Source: Mobilicoccus caccae
GTDB lineage: Bacteria; Actinomycetota; Actinomycetes; Actinomycetales; Dermatophilaceae
Assembly: GCF_030161635.1 (NCBI RefSeq)
Contig: NZ_BSUO01000001.1
Location: 62,001-126,000, forward strand
Length of the DNA: 64,000 nucleotides
Direction of reading: 5' to 3'
The notes beneath the pieces are model-generated. The model ran no database searches. It was not told the DNA's origin and saw nothing but the letters and a program-made list of their open reading frames with translations. Shown here one piece after another: positions 53,958-61,842 of this stretch (positions are counted from its first letter, which is position 1; each line of letters opens with the position of its first letter). The translations under genes were made by a program, and so were the position numbers.

Positions 53958-54841
53958 GACGCGTCCTTCCCTTCGTAACCGGCGGTGAGCTGGTCCATGC
54001 AGACCGGCCATTCCTCGGCGGCGATCTTCATGAAGTGGAGCTTCTCGCGAGATTCGAGCATCGGTACGCCCTTGCCGAGCTTGGTGTCGCAGATGATGAT
54101 GTGCGGCCGGCCCTGGGCCTGGGCTTCGTCCTTGGCCGCATCGAGTGCGGTGAGCAGTGCCTCGAGGTCGTTGCCGTCGACACGCTGCGTGTGCCACCCG
54201 AACGACTCCCAGCGTGCTTCTTGCGGTTCGATCCGCAGCACGTCCTCGGTGCGGCCGTCGGCCTGCATGCCGTTCATGTCGACGAGGGCGATGAGGTTTC
54301 CGGTCTGCCAGTTGGCCGCGGCCATCGCCGCCTCCCAGGTGGATCCCTCGTTGAGTTCGCCGTCGCTGAACAGCACGTAGACGAACTGGTCCGTCTTGCC
54401 CTGATGCCGCAGACCCATCGCGGCACCGACGCCGAGTCCGAGGCCGTGGCCGAGTGAGCCACCCGAGATCTCGTTGCCGGGTGTGTAGGTCGACATCGAG
54501 GACATGGGTAGACGCGAGTCGTCCGCCGCGTACGTGGTCAGTTCGTCACGCGGAATGATGCCCGCCTCCGCGAAGGTGGCGTACAGCAGCAGCGCGTAGT
54601 GCCCGACCGACAGGAAGAATCGGTCGCGGTCCTCCCAGTCGGGGTTCTCCGGGTCGAACTTCATCGCGTCCATGTAGACGGCGGCGGTGATGTCGGAGGC
54701 GCCGAGCGCCTGTCCGACGTATCCCTCTCCCTGCGCTTCGCCTTCTTCGAGGACTCCCATGCGGATCCGGTAGGCCGAGTCGGTGGCCTCCTTGATCCTG
54801 GTCTGGAGGTCCTTGTCGCGGTTGGGGTTCTTGATCGACAT
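53954..54841 (-). CDS. Transketolase N-terminal subunit (split transketolase)
   Basis: 295 aa corresponding to the ThDP pyrophosphate-binding half. FLSVGHYALLLYATFAEAGIIP contains the conserved GH. SGGSLGHGLGLGVGAAMG is the second family block. VLFSDGELNEGSTWEAAMAAANWQTGNLIALVDMNGMQADG is the ThDP/Mg motif, with SDGE replacing the common GDGE. It is encoded in the middle of the SDR-TktN-TktC operon, 10 bp after the SDR gene. Confidence 0.88.
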   Translation of the reverse strand: MSIKNPNRDKDLQTRIKEATDSAYRIRMGVLEEGEAQGEGYVGQALGASDITAAVYMDAMKFDPENPDWEDRDRFFLSVGHYALLLYATFAEAGIIPRDELTTYAADDSRLPMSSMSTYTPGNEISGGSLGHGLGLGVGAAMGLRHQGKTDQFVYVLFSDGELNEGSTWEAAMAAANWQTGNLIALVDMNGMQADGRTEDVLRIEPQEARWESFGWHTQRVDGNDLEALLTALDAAKDEAQAQGRPHIIICDTKLGKGVPMLESREKLHFMKIAAEEWPVCMDQLTAGYEGKDAS

Positions 54842-54851
54842 GTTCTCTCCC

Positions 54852-55616
54852 TCAGCAGACATAGGTGCCGCCGTTGATGCTCTGGGTCGTGCCGGTGATG
54901 TAGCCGGCGTCCTCGCTCGAGAGCCACACGTACAGAGCGGCGATCTCATCGGGTCGGCACTGGCGTCCGAGCGGAACGGCGGCCGACAGCTTCTTCTCGT
55001 TGTCCTCGTCGGACCCGACCCTGATGTCGGTGTCGACGACTCCCGGCGCGATCGCGTTGACGGTGATTCCGTACTGGGCCAGCTCGCGCGCCATGCCCTT
55101 CGTCAAACCGATGACACCGGCCTTGGCGGCGGCGTACCCCGTCTTCGAGAAGACCCCACCGCCGTGCTGTGCGGTGACCGAGGACATGTTGACCACGCGT
55201 CCGTAGCCCGCCTCGATCATCTGGGGGACGAAGGCCTGGGCCACGAGGAAGGAGCCGGTGAGGTTGACCGCGATGACGCGGTTCCACTCGTCGAGGCTCA
55301 TGTCGAGGAAGGAGGACGGGGAGGGGATTCCGGCGACGTTGGCCACGGCGCCCACCGGGGGCAGATCCGAGGCGGCGACCGCCTCGACGACCGCCCGCAC
55401 GCTGTCGGGGTCGGCGACGTCGCAGGCGAGTGCGAGAACCGGCACGTCGTAGTCGTTCTTCAGCACGTCGCCGGACTGGGTGACGCCGGCCTGGTTCAGG
55501 TCGGTGAGGACGACCGCCCACCCCTCCTGGGCGTAGCGACGGGCGGTGGCGAGCCCGATGCCACGGGGCGATCCGGCTCCCGTGACGACGGCTGTGCGTT
55601 GAGTCTGTGCGTTCAT
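54852..55616 (-). CDS. Short-chain dehydrogenase/reductase (SDR)
   Basis: 254 aa classical SDR. TGAGSPRGIGLATA is the cofactor loop, NVAGIPSPSSFL the NAG-like motif, MSSVTAQHGG the catalytic Ser region, and GYAAAKAGVIGL the Tyr-x3-Lys. It oxidises or reduces a hydroxyl of the locus substrate. First gene of the minus-strand operon, with a 23-bp perfect inverted repeat 54 bp upstream as likely GntR operator. ATG 55616 is preferred over GTG 55619. Confidence 0.9.
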   Translation of the reverse strand: MNAQTQRTAVVTGAGSPRGIGLATARRYAQEGWAVVLTDLNQAGVTQSGDVLKNDYDVPVLALACDVADPDSVRAVVEAVAASDLPPVGAVANVAGIPSPSSFLDMSLDEWNRVIAVNLTGSFLVAQAFVPQMIEAGYGRVVNMSSVTAQHGGGVFSKTGYAAAKAGVIGLTKGMARELAQYGITVNAIAPGVVDTDIRVGSDEDNEKKLSAAVPLGRQCRPDEIAALYVWLSSEDAGYITGTTQSINGGTYVC

Positions 55617-55669
55617 CACTGGTCCTTTCAGGCGGTCGACGGTGACCGCTGACTCAACCCTTTCACCGC

Positions 55670-55692
55670 TGACTGTTGACTGTCAACAGTCA
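55670..55692. promoter_or_regulatory. GntR operator ahead of the SDR-transketolase operon
   Basis: A perfect 23-bp inverted repeat, TGACTGTTGAC-T-GTCAACAGTCA. Its core GTTGAC-N-GTCAAC recurs 850 bp away in front of gntP. On the minus strand it includes a TTGACA that could be a -35 element, so regulator binding would block RNA polymerase. Confidence 0.7.
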
Positions 55693-55738
55693 GCACACAG
55701 TGTGATGTGACACGCGTGATGCGGAGGAGGTCCGGGGG

Positions 55739-56394
55739 TCAGCGGGCCGGCGCGTCCACCCAGAGGCGCGCCGCCTGCTCCATGTGTGCCACGAGCGTGT
55801 CGTGCGCGGCCCGGTGATCGCCCGAGGCGATGGCGTCGACGATCGGGAGGTGGTGATCGCGGGTCATGATGGTGGAGGGGCGATCACCGCCCCGTGCGAA
55901 GAAGATGATCCGCATCCGATCCTGCAGCCCGCTCCACGCGTCGAGCAGAATCGAGTTCTCGCTCAGGCGCACCATGCGCTCGTGGAACGCCAGGTCGCGA
56001 TTCATGTGATCGCTGAAGTCCCCCACCACGCTCGCCGGGGGCAGATGCCGGCGCAGCTCCGCGACGATGTCCGCCCGCCGCTCGTTGCCGGTGATCGCCC
56101 GCGCCGCCAGGCCTTCGAGGGCGCCGCGCACCTGAAAGAGTTCGGCGATCTCCCGGTCGTCCGGGGTGTGCACGTGCAGCCGTCCGCGGGCATCCGCGTC
56201 CACCAGCCCGGCCGCCTGCAACTCGCGTAGGGCCTCCCGCACCGTGCCACGGCTCACCCCGTAGGCGGTGGCCAGATCCGTCTCGATCAGCGAGGAGCCC
56301 AGGGGAAGTCACCGCTGGTGATGGCGGCGCGGAGGAGGTCGAGCACCTGCTCGCGCAGCGTCTGACGGTTGACGGCCACAGGCTTGACGATCAC
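55739..56394 (-). pseudogene. FadR-type GntR regulator, single frameshift
   Basis: 218 aa when one C is restored in the run near 56308 (TSGDF/P-LGSSLIETDLATAYGVSRGTVREALRELQAAGLVD). The winged helix is followed by an FCD effector domain: DREIAELFQVRGALEGLAAR, then FHERMVRLSENSILLDAWSGLQDRMR, and HLPIVDAIASGDHRAAHD with metal-binding His. FCD regulators commonly respond to sugar acids such as gluconate or tartrate-like compounds. Lies between the two operons it presumably represses. GTG 56394 starts the conserved VIVKPVAVNRQTLREQVLD. Confidence 0.82.
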
Positions 56395-56536
56395 CGCTGA
56401 AGGTTACCAGCGGGTGCTGTGCGCGCCAGGTCGTCGGCAGGCCGACCATCGCTCCCACCTGGCCCCATGCCCCTTGTGCGGAGGTGCGGAAATTCTCCTC
56501 GAGCCCCTCTAGACCCGGCCGCGTCTCCGGGTTTAG

Positions 56537-56556
56537 GTTGACAGTCAACAGTCAAC
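56537..56556. promoter_or_regulatory. GntR operator overlapping the gntP promoter
   Basis: GTTGAC-A-GTCAAC followed at once by AGTCAAC shares its core and right side with the repeat at 55670-55692. TTGACA within it could be the -35 hexamer of gntP, 41 bp before the start codon. Confidence 0.65.
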
Positions 56557-56583
56557 TGCCGACTGACGACAAAGGAGTCTCCC

Positions 56584-58041
56584 GTGGGCACTGCATATCT
56601 CATCCTCGTGGGGATAGCGGCCATCGCGTTGCTGCTGTTCCTGGTCATGGCCTTCAAATGGCCGGCATACATCGCGCTCGTCGCGGTCTCGGTGGTGGCT
56701 GCGGTCGCCGCGGGGATGCCACTCGACGAAGTCATCCCGACCGTCATCGCCGGAATGGGCGGCACTCTCGGCAGCGTCGCTCTCCTCGTCGGACTCGGCG
56801 CGATGCTCGGCGGGATCGTCGAGAAGACCGGCGGAGCCGAAGCGCTGGCGCGCAGCATCACTCGCAAGCTCGGCGAAGACCGGGTCGTTCCGGCCCTGGT
56901 CATCGCCGCGTCGCTGATCTCGATCCCGATCTTCTACGACGTCGCCTTCATCATCCTGGTCCCGCTCATCTACAGCTTCGGCAAGGCCGCGGGTCACCGC
57001 TCGCCGCTCATCCTCGGGCTGCCCATCGGCCCGCTCATGGTGTACATCCACAACACCGTTCCGCCGCACCCGGGCATCACCGCCGCCACGGTGAGTCTCA
57101 CCGGCGACGTCGGCCTGCTCATGCTCGTCGGCCTGGCGATCTCGGTTCCGGTCGGTGTCGTCGCCTACTTCCTCGCCAAGTACCTCAACCGCACGGTCTT
57201 CGAGCTCTCCCCGGAGATCCAGGAGCACTTCGTCCACGCCGGGGCCGACGAGCCGATCGCGGGGATCGACCAGAACGGGGGCGGCAGCGGCGGCTCCACC
57301 GGTTCGGGCGGAACCGCTGCTGTCGGTGCCGCGACCTCCACCAGTGCTCCCACGGCCCCGGTCAGGACCGCGCCCGGGGGCGGCGAGGTCCTCTTCGCCA
57401 TCCTGCTGCCGGTGGCCATGATCGCCGTCGGCACGATCGGCAACCTCCTGTTCGAGGACGGCAGCGCCGAAGCGCGCGCCACGGCCTTCATCGGCGCCCC
57501 GGCGTTCGCGCTGCTGGTGGCCTGCGTGCTCTCGTACTACCTCCTCGGTGTGCGCCACCACTGGTCCGCGGGTGAGGTCACCGAGATCATGGAGGGCGCG
57601 CTCGGCCCGGCCGCGGTCGTCATCTTCGTCACCGGTGCCGGTGGCGTCCTGGCCAAGGTTCTCACCGAGTCGGGCATCGGAGACGCGCTCGCGAACTCCC
57701 TCCTGCAGACCGGCATCCCGATCATCGTGCTGGCGTTCCTGCTCTCCGCGGCGTTCAAGGTCTCGCAGGGGTCGGGCACCGTGGCCAGCCAGACCACCGC
57801 TGCGCTGCTCGCCTCGACCATCATCGGCGGCGATTACAGCGCCATCCAGATCGTGCTGATCCTCGTGGCCATCGGCTGTGGCGCGAACTCCCTCACGCAC
57901 GTGAACGACTCGGCATTCTGGATCACGACGAAGTACCTCGGCCTCTCCGTCGCCGACGGGTTCAAGACGTGGAGTCTCATGGGTCTCGTCCTCGCCCTCA
58001 CCGGGTTCGCCATGTCGTGCCTGCTGTGGTTGATCGTCTGA
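56584..58041 (+). CDS. GntP-family sugar-acid permease
   Basis: 485 aa with about 12-14 membrane segments. GMGGTLGSVALLVGLGAMLGGIVEKTGGAEALAR and SIPIFYDVAFIILVPLIYSF are characteristic of GntP/gluconate:H+ symporters, as are LPIGPLMVYIHNTVPPHPGITAA and VSQGSGTVASQTTAALL. A Gly/Ser/Thr/Ala-rich cytoplasmic loop (about residues 230-262) is an expansion not usual in E. coli GntP. GGAG precedes GTG 56584. Likely substrate is a C4-C6 aldonate, given the next gene, denD. Confidence 0.92.
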   Translation: MGTAYLILVGIAAIALLLFLVMAFKWPAYIALVAVSVVAAVAAGMPLDEVIPTVIAGMGGTLGSVALLVGLGAMLGGIVEKTGGAEALARSITRKLGEDRVVPALVIAASLISIPIFYDVAFIILVPLIYSFGKAAGHRSPLILGLPIGPLMVYIHNTVPPHPGITAATVSLTGDVGLLMLVGLAISVPVGVVAYFLAKYLNRTVFELSPEIQEHFVHAGADEPIAGIDQNGGGSGGSTGSGGTAAVGAATSTSAPTAPVRTAPGGGEVLFAILLPVAMIAVGTIGNLLFEDGSAEARATAFIGAPAFALLVACVLSYYLLGVRHHWSAGEVTEIMEGALGPAAVVIFVTGAGGVLAKVLTESGIGDALANSLLQTGIPIIVLAFLLSAAFKVSQGSGTVASQTTAALLASTIIGGDYSAIQIVLILVAIGCGANSLTHVNDSAFWITTKYLGLSVADGFKTWSLMGLVLALTGFAMSCLLWLIV

Positions 58042-58073
58042 GCCGGTCGGACCGGAGAACGGAAGGGATTCCC

Positions 58074-59087
58074 ATGCGTATCGTCATCACGGGCGGTCAC
58101 GGGTTCATCGGATCGCTGCTTCGAGCCCAGCTGAGCGCTCGCGGCGTCTTTCGCGGTGAACCGATCGACGAGCTCGTCATCCTCGACCGCAGCGCTGCTC
58201 AGAGCGACGTCGCAGGGTCGGGTGGAGTGTCGACGTCGACCGTGGTCGGCGACCTCGCCGAGAGCCTCGACGATCTCTTCACGCAGCCGGTCGACGCGGT
58301 GTTCCACCTGGCCTCGGCGGTGTCGTCGGAGTGCGAGGCCGACCTCGACCTCGGTCTTCGCGCCAACCTCGACGGAACCCGCGCCCTGCTGGACGCGGCC
58401 CGCCGCCAGTTCGAGCAGACCGGCCGGCTCGTCAGCGTGATCTTCAGCAGCAGTGTGGCCGTCTACGGTTCGGACGCCGCTCTTCCGATGCCGGAGGTGG
58501 TCAGCGAGTCGACCCTGTTGACACCGCAGTCGAGCTACGGCACGCAGAAGCACATGTACGAACAGCTGATCGCCGACTACACGAGGCGTGGCGTTCTCGA
58601 CGGCCGGGTCGTGCGGCTGATGACGGTCGCGGTACGACCCGGACGCCCCAACGCGGCGGCCTCGAGCTTCGTGTCGGGGATCATCCGCGAACCGCTCGCG
58701 GGGCAGGGTTCCGTGTGCCCCGTCCGCCCCGACCTGCTGCTCGCGATCGCCTCACCTCGCCGCACCGTCGAGGGAATCCTCACGGTCGCGGAGGCCGAGC
58801 GGGGCGATGGCCCCGGCACTCTCACCGGTCGGCTTCCCGTGAATCTGCCCGCGCTCACCGTGACGGTGGGAGACATGCTCGATTCCCTCGAGCGCCTCGG
58901 CGGAAAGGAGGCGCGCGCCCGCGTCACGATGCGGGAGGACCCGGCGATCGATGCCATCGTGCGCTCATGGCCTGCGCGTTTCGACAATGCCCGCGCCTTC
59001 GCGCTGGGTCTGGGCGCCGATGAGGACATGGACGCCGTCGTGGCCCAGTACATCGAGGATCACGCGTCCGGAACCGTGGACGCCTGA
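58074..59087 (+). CDS. denD: D-erythronate dehydrogenase-like NAD-dependent epimerase/dehydratase family protein
   Basis: 337 aa extended SDR. MRIVITGGHGFIGSLLRAQL is the NAD loop, FHLASAVSSECEADLDLGLRANLDGTRALLDA the DenD-like central block, and SSYGTQKHMYEQLIADY the catalytic Tyr-x3-Lys. DenD oxidises D-erythronate to 2-oxo-tetronate; close sequence resemblance suggests a tetronate or similar aldonate as substrate. It follows gntP by 32 bp with GGAAGGGA before ATG 58074. No OtnK kinase or OtnI/OtnC partner is present in the window, so the downstream steps must differ or lie elsewhere. Confidence 0.85.
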   Translation: MRIVITGGHGFIGSLLRAQLSARGVFRGEPIDELVILDRSAAQSDVAGSGGVSTSTVVGDLAESLDDLFTQPVDAVFHLASAVSSECEADLDLGLRANLDGTRALLDAARRQFEQTGRLVSVIFSSSVAVYGSDAALPMPEVVSESTLLTPQSSYGTQKHMYEQLIADYTRRGVLDGRVVRLMTVAVRPGRPNAAASSFVSGIIREPLAGQGSVCPVRPDLLLAIASPRRTVEGILTVAEAERGDGPGTLTGRLPVNLPALTVTVGDMLDSLERLGGKEARARVTMREDPAIDAIVRSWPARFDNARAFALGLGADEDMDAVVAQYIEDHASGTVDA

Positions 59088-59182
59088 CCCGCGGGGCGCG
59101 AGCGGAGGCGTGCGGGAGCCGATGCCCGGATCGGGTGGTGGAGGAGCCCTGGTGGTTCCGCTAGTTGTACTGACCGGGCACG

Positions 59183-59211
59183 TTGATCAACGCGCGTCGG
59201 GGATATACAAT
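59183..59211 (+). promoter_or_regulatory. Promoter and TetR operator at the left end of the IS481 element
   Basis: TTGATC (59183-59188) and TACAAT (59206-59211), spaced 17 bp, are good -35 and -10 boxes. The -35 lies within the terminal inverted repeat. The -10 ends 7 nt before GTG 59219. Overlapping it, 59210-59227 (ATACGA-N6-TCGTAT) is an 18-bp imperfect palindrome covering the start codon, a likely TetR autoregulatory site. Confidence 0.65.
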
Positions 59212-59218
59212 ACGAGAC

Positions 59219-59899
59219 GTGTCGTATCAAAAGGATGGTGTTGTTTCGCGCGGTCGCCCTCGTGACGTAGAGCTCGATCGCCGGCTTACGTCGGCGGTCC
59301 TTGAGGTACTCGGCGAGGAAGGCTTCGAAGGCCTGACATTCGAAGCGGTCGCGCGCCGCAGCAAGGCCTCCAAAGCGTCGCTGTATCGCCGCTGGCCCAG
59401 CAAGCGAGACATGGTGTTGGCCGCGGTGAAGGACGGGCCCGCGCGGGAAACATCCGAACCCCTCGAACCCGGGTCGTGCCTGCGTGACGACCTCCTGGCA
59501 CTTGTTCGGCGGCTGGCGCAGACGATGAGCACGGCGGACACCGGCACGGCGCTTATGTTGTTGCAGGCCGGGCTAGAAGACCCAGACCTGTGCGACGCCA
59601 TCGAGGAGGCCGTTGGCCCCACGGGGGCCCGGCTGCCACAACCGGTGATCGACGCTGCCGTCGCCCGCGGTGAGCTGCCCCTCGGTGTTGATCCCTTCGC
59701 ATACGAGGAAGTCGTGGGCGCGGTCCTGTTGCTGCGTCGCGCAAACGGTCTCGCCATCACCGACGACTACTTGCACTCGCTCGTTGACGCCGTAGTCATC
59801 CCCGCCCTGACCGCTTCGCCCGCCCGCGTCGGGCTGCCCGCCGGCATCTTCTCTGGCCACCCCTCGACCACTGCTAACCCGTCCCAGGAGACCTCATGA
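59219..59899 (+). CDS. TetR family regulator, cargo of IS481 element
   Basis: 226 aa. The HTH is TSAVLEVLGEEGFEGLTFEAVARRSKASKASLYRRWPSKRDMVLAAV, with the usual recognition helix KASLYRRWPSK. The C-terminal ligand domain matches the TetR_C_16 type in length. GTG 59219 is supported by the leaderless promoter at the IS end. Its stop overlaps the hydrolase ATG (ATGA), so repressor and enzyme are made together. Inducer unknown. Confidence 0.85.
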   Translation: MSYQKDGVVSRGRPRDVELDRRLTSAVLEVLGEEGFEGLTFEAVARRSKASKASLYRRWPSKRDMVLAAVKDGPARETSEPLEPGSCLRDDLLALVRRLAQTMSTADTGTALMLLQAGLEDPDLCDAIEEAVGPTGARLPQPVIDAAVARGELPLGVDPFAYEEVVGAVLLLRRANGLAITDDYLHSLVDAVVIPALTASPARVGLPAGIFSGHPSTTANPSQETS

Positions 59900-60792
59900 C
59901 AAACCTCACGATCGAAGACTTCAGCTATCGCTCCGTCGCGGGCAGCGACGGAGTCCGCCTCAACGTCGCCGTCGGTGGTCAGGGCCCGGCCGTGGTCCTG
60001 CTCCACGGGTTCCCTCAAACGCACTACATGTGGCGACATGTCGCCCGTCGGCTCGCCGCGCAGTTCACCGTGATCGTCCCGGACCTGCGCGGTTACGGCG
60101 ACAGCGACAAGCCTGCCGCAAACAGCCCCGACACATACTCCAAGCGCACGATGGGCAACGACATCGTCGCTGTTGCCCACGAGCTCGGCTTCGATCGCTT
60201 CGGGCTGGTGGGCCATGACCGCGGGGCCTTGGTCGCCGTGCGCGCCGGCCTCGATCACCCTGACACGGTGTCCTTCCTCGGCATTCTCGATGTCTTGCCC
60301 ACCCTCGACACCTGGTCAGTCCTGCACGGCGTGGACGCCAAGGTCGCCTGGCACCTCTATCTCATGGCGCAGCCCGCCGGGCTGCCCGAGAAGATGATCG
60401 CCGCAGTCGCGCCCGAGTTCTACGGCTCCTTCCTCGACGCGTGGGACCCGACCGGCACCACCTTCACCCCGCAAGAACGGGACCACTACGTCCAGAGCTC
60501 GATCACGTCCACCGACTCGATCGTCGCCGACTACCGCGCCACCGCGGGGATCGACCTCGACATGGACGCCTCCGACCGCGAACGCGGCGCCCAACTGGCC
60601 ATGCCCACGGCCGCCATCTCTCAGGACTGGGGCGCACAGCTCGGCTTCGACGCCGCGGCCCTCTGGCGCGCGTGGGCGCCCGACTTCACTTACCAGGCCA
60701 CGGCCAGCGGCCACTTCATGGCCGAGGAGAACCCCGACGAGATCGCCGACTTTATCGAGAACCTCGCGCGACGCGCCCAGCATCAGCCCTGA
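59896..60792 (+). CDS. Alpha/beta hydrolase resembling haloacetate dehalogenase, cargo of IS481 element
   Basis: 298 aa. LLHGFPQTHYMWRHVA is the oxyanion region, PDLRGYGDSDKP the next block, and VGHDRGA has Asp108 as nucleophile and Arg109. His273 is in ASGHFMAEENP. The layout and the AWHLYL (residues 151-156) and ADYRA segments match fluoroacetate dehalogenases. However, the second carboxylate-binding Arg expected four residues after Asp is Leu here, and the Trp next to the halide-site His is Leu. So haloacetate is unlikely to be the exact substrate; another halide, ester or epoxide is possible. AGGAG precedes ATG 59896. Confidence 0.85.
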   Translation: MTNLTIEDFSYRSVAGSDGVRLNVAVGGQGPAVVLLHGFPQTHYMWRHVARRLAAQFTVIVPDLRGYGDSDKPAANSPDTYSKRTMGNDIVAVAHELGFDRFGLVGHDRGALVAVRAGLDHPDTVSFLGILDVLPTLDTWSVLHGVDAKVAWHLYLMAQPAGLPEKMIAAVAPEFYGSFLDAWDPTGTTFTPQERDHYVQSSITSTDSIVADYRATAGIDLDMDASDRERGAQLAMPTAAISQDWGAQLGFDAAALWRAWAPDFTYQATASGHFMAEENPDEIADFIENLARRAQHQP

Positions 60793-60804
60793 ACCACCCA
60801 CCTT

Positions 60805-60837
60805 CGAGGGGCCCATCCGCGCCGGATGGGCCCCTCG
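60805..60837 (+). terminator. Strong hairpin terminator between cargo genes and transposase
   Basis: CGAGGGGCCCATCCG pairs perfectly with CGGATGGGCCCCTCG (15 bp) around a 3-nt loop, 12 nt after the hydrolase stop. It separates cargo transcription from the transposase gene. Confidence 0.75.
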
Positions 60838-60855
60838 CTGTACGCAAGGACACGA

Positions 60856-61842
60856 ATGTCGCATCGAAATGCCGCTCTGACCCCACGCCACCGCTTGAAG
60901 GTCGCCCGCTTGGTCGTCGACTTCGGGTGCCCGATCAGCGAGGTCGCCGCCCGGTTCCAGGTCTCCTGGCCGACGGTGAAGCGCTGGGTCGACCGCTACC
61001 TGGCCGGCGAGTCGATGCAGGACCGCTCCTCGCGCCCGAGGACGTCCCCGAACAAGACCCCGAAGCAGGTGACGAAGCGGTGTGTGAGTCTGAGAATGCG
61101 GTTGCGGGAGGGTCCTGTTCAGCTCGCTGCCCGACTCGACATCGCCCCTTCGACGGTGCATCGCATCCTGTCGACGGCGCGCCTGAACCGGCTGTCGTAC
61201 GTCGACCGGGCCACGGGTGAACCCGTCCGCCGGTACGAGCACTCCCACCCCGGGTCGCTGGTGCACGTGGACGTGAAGAAGCTCGGGAACATCCCCGACG
61301 GCGGCGGCTGGCGCTACGTCGGCCGGCTCCAAGGCGAACGGAATCGGGCCGCGACCCCCGGGAAGCCGAAGAACAAGTGGCACAACCCCAGGCTCGGCTA
61401 CGCCTAAGTCCACACCGTCATCGACGACCACTCCCGCGTCGCATACACCGAGGTCCACGACGACGAGACCGCCGTCACCGCAGTCGCCGTCCTGCACCGA
61501 GCCGTCGAATGGTTCGCCGACCGCGGCGTCACGATCGAGCGGGTGTTGTCGGACAACGGCGGCGCGTACCGGTCGCACCTGTGGCGCGACACCTGCGAAG
61601 CCCTATCGATCACCCCGAAGCGGACGCGACCGTACCGGCCGCAGACCAATGGGAAGGTCGAGCGCTTCCACCGGACCATGGCTGACGGGTGGGCCTACGC
61701 CCGCTGCTACACCAGCGAGCAAGAACGCCGAGACGCCCTTCCCGGATGGCTGCACCGGTACAACCATCACCGTCCCCACAGCGCGTGCGGGAACAAGCCA
61801 CCATTCTCACGGTTGATCAACGTCCCCGGTCAGTACAGCTAG
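60856..61842 (+). pseudogene. IS481-family transposase interrupted by one in-frame stop
   Basis: 328 codons. HTH: ALTPRHRLKVARLVVDFG, then EVAARFQVSWPTVKRWVDRYL. The DDE catalytic core: Asp in LVHVDVKKLG, Asp in VLSDNGGAYRS, Glu in NGKVERFHRT. Codon 184 (61405-61407) is TAA where relatives have Tyr (GYA-Y-VHTVIDDHSR), a single C-to-A change, between the first and second catalytic Asp. Without readthrough it is inactive. Its normal stop TAG (61840-61842) is provided by the target duplication, not by the element. Confidence 0.85.

Noticed and set aside
59088..59159. Possible terminator after denD
   Set aside because: No convincing stem; the stretch just holds the IS481 insertion flank.
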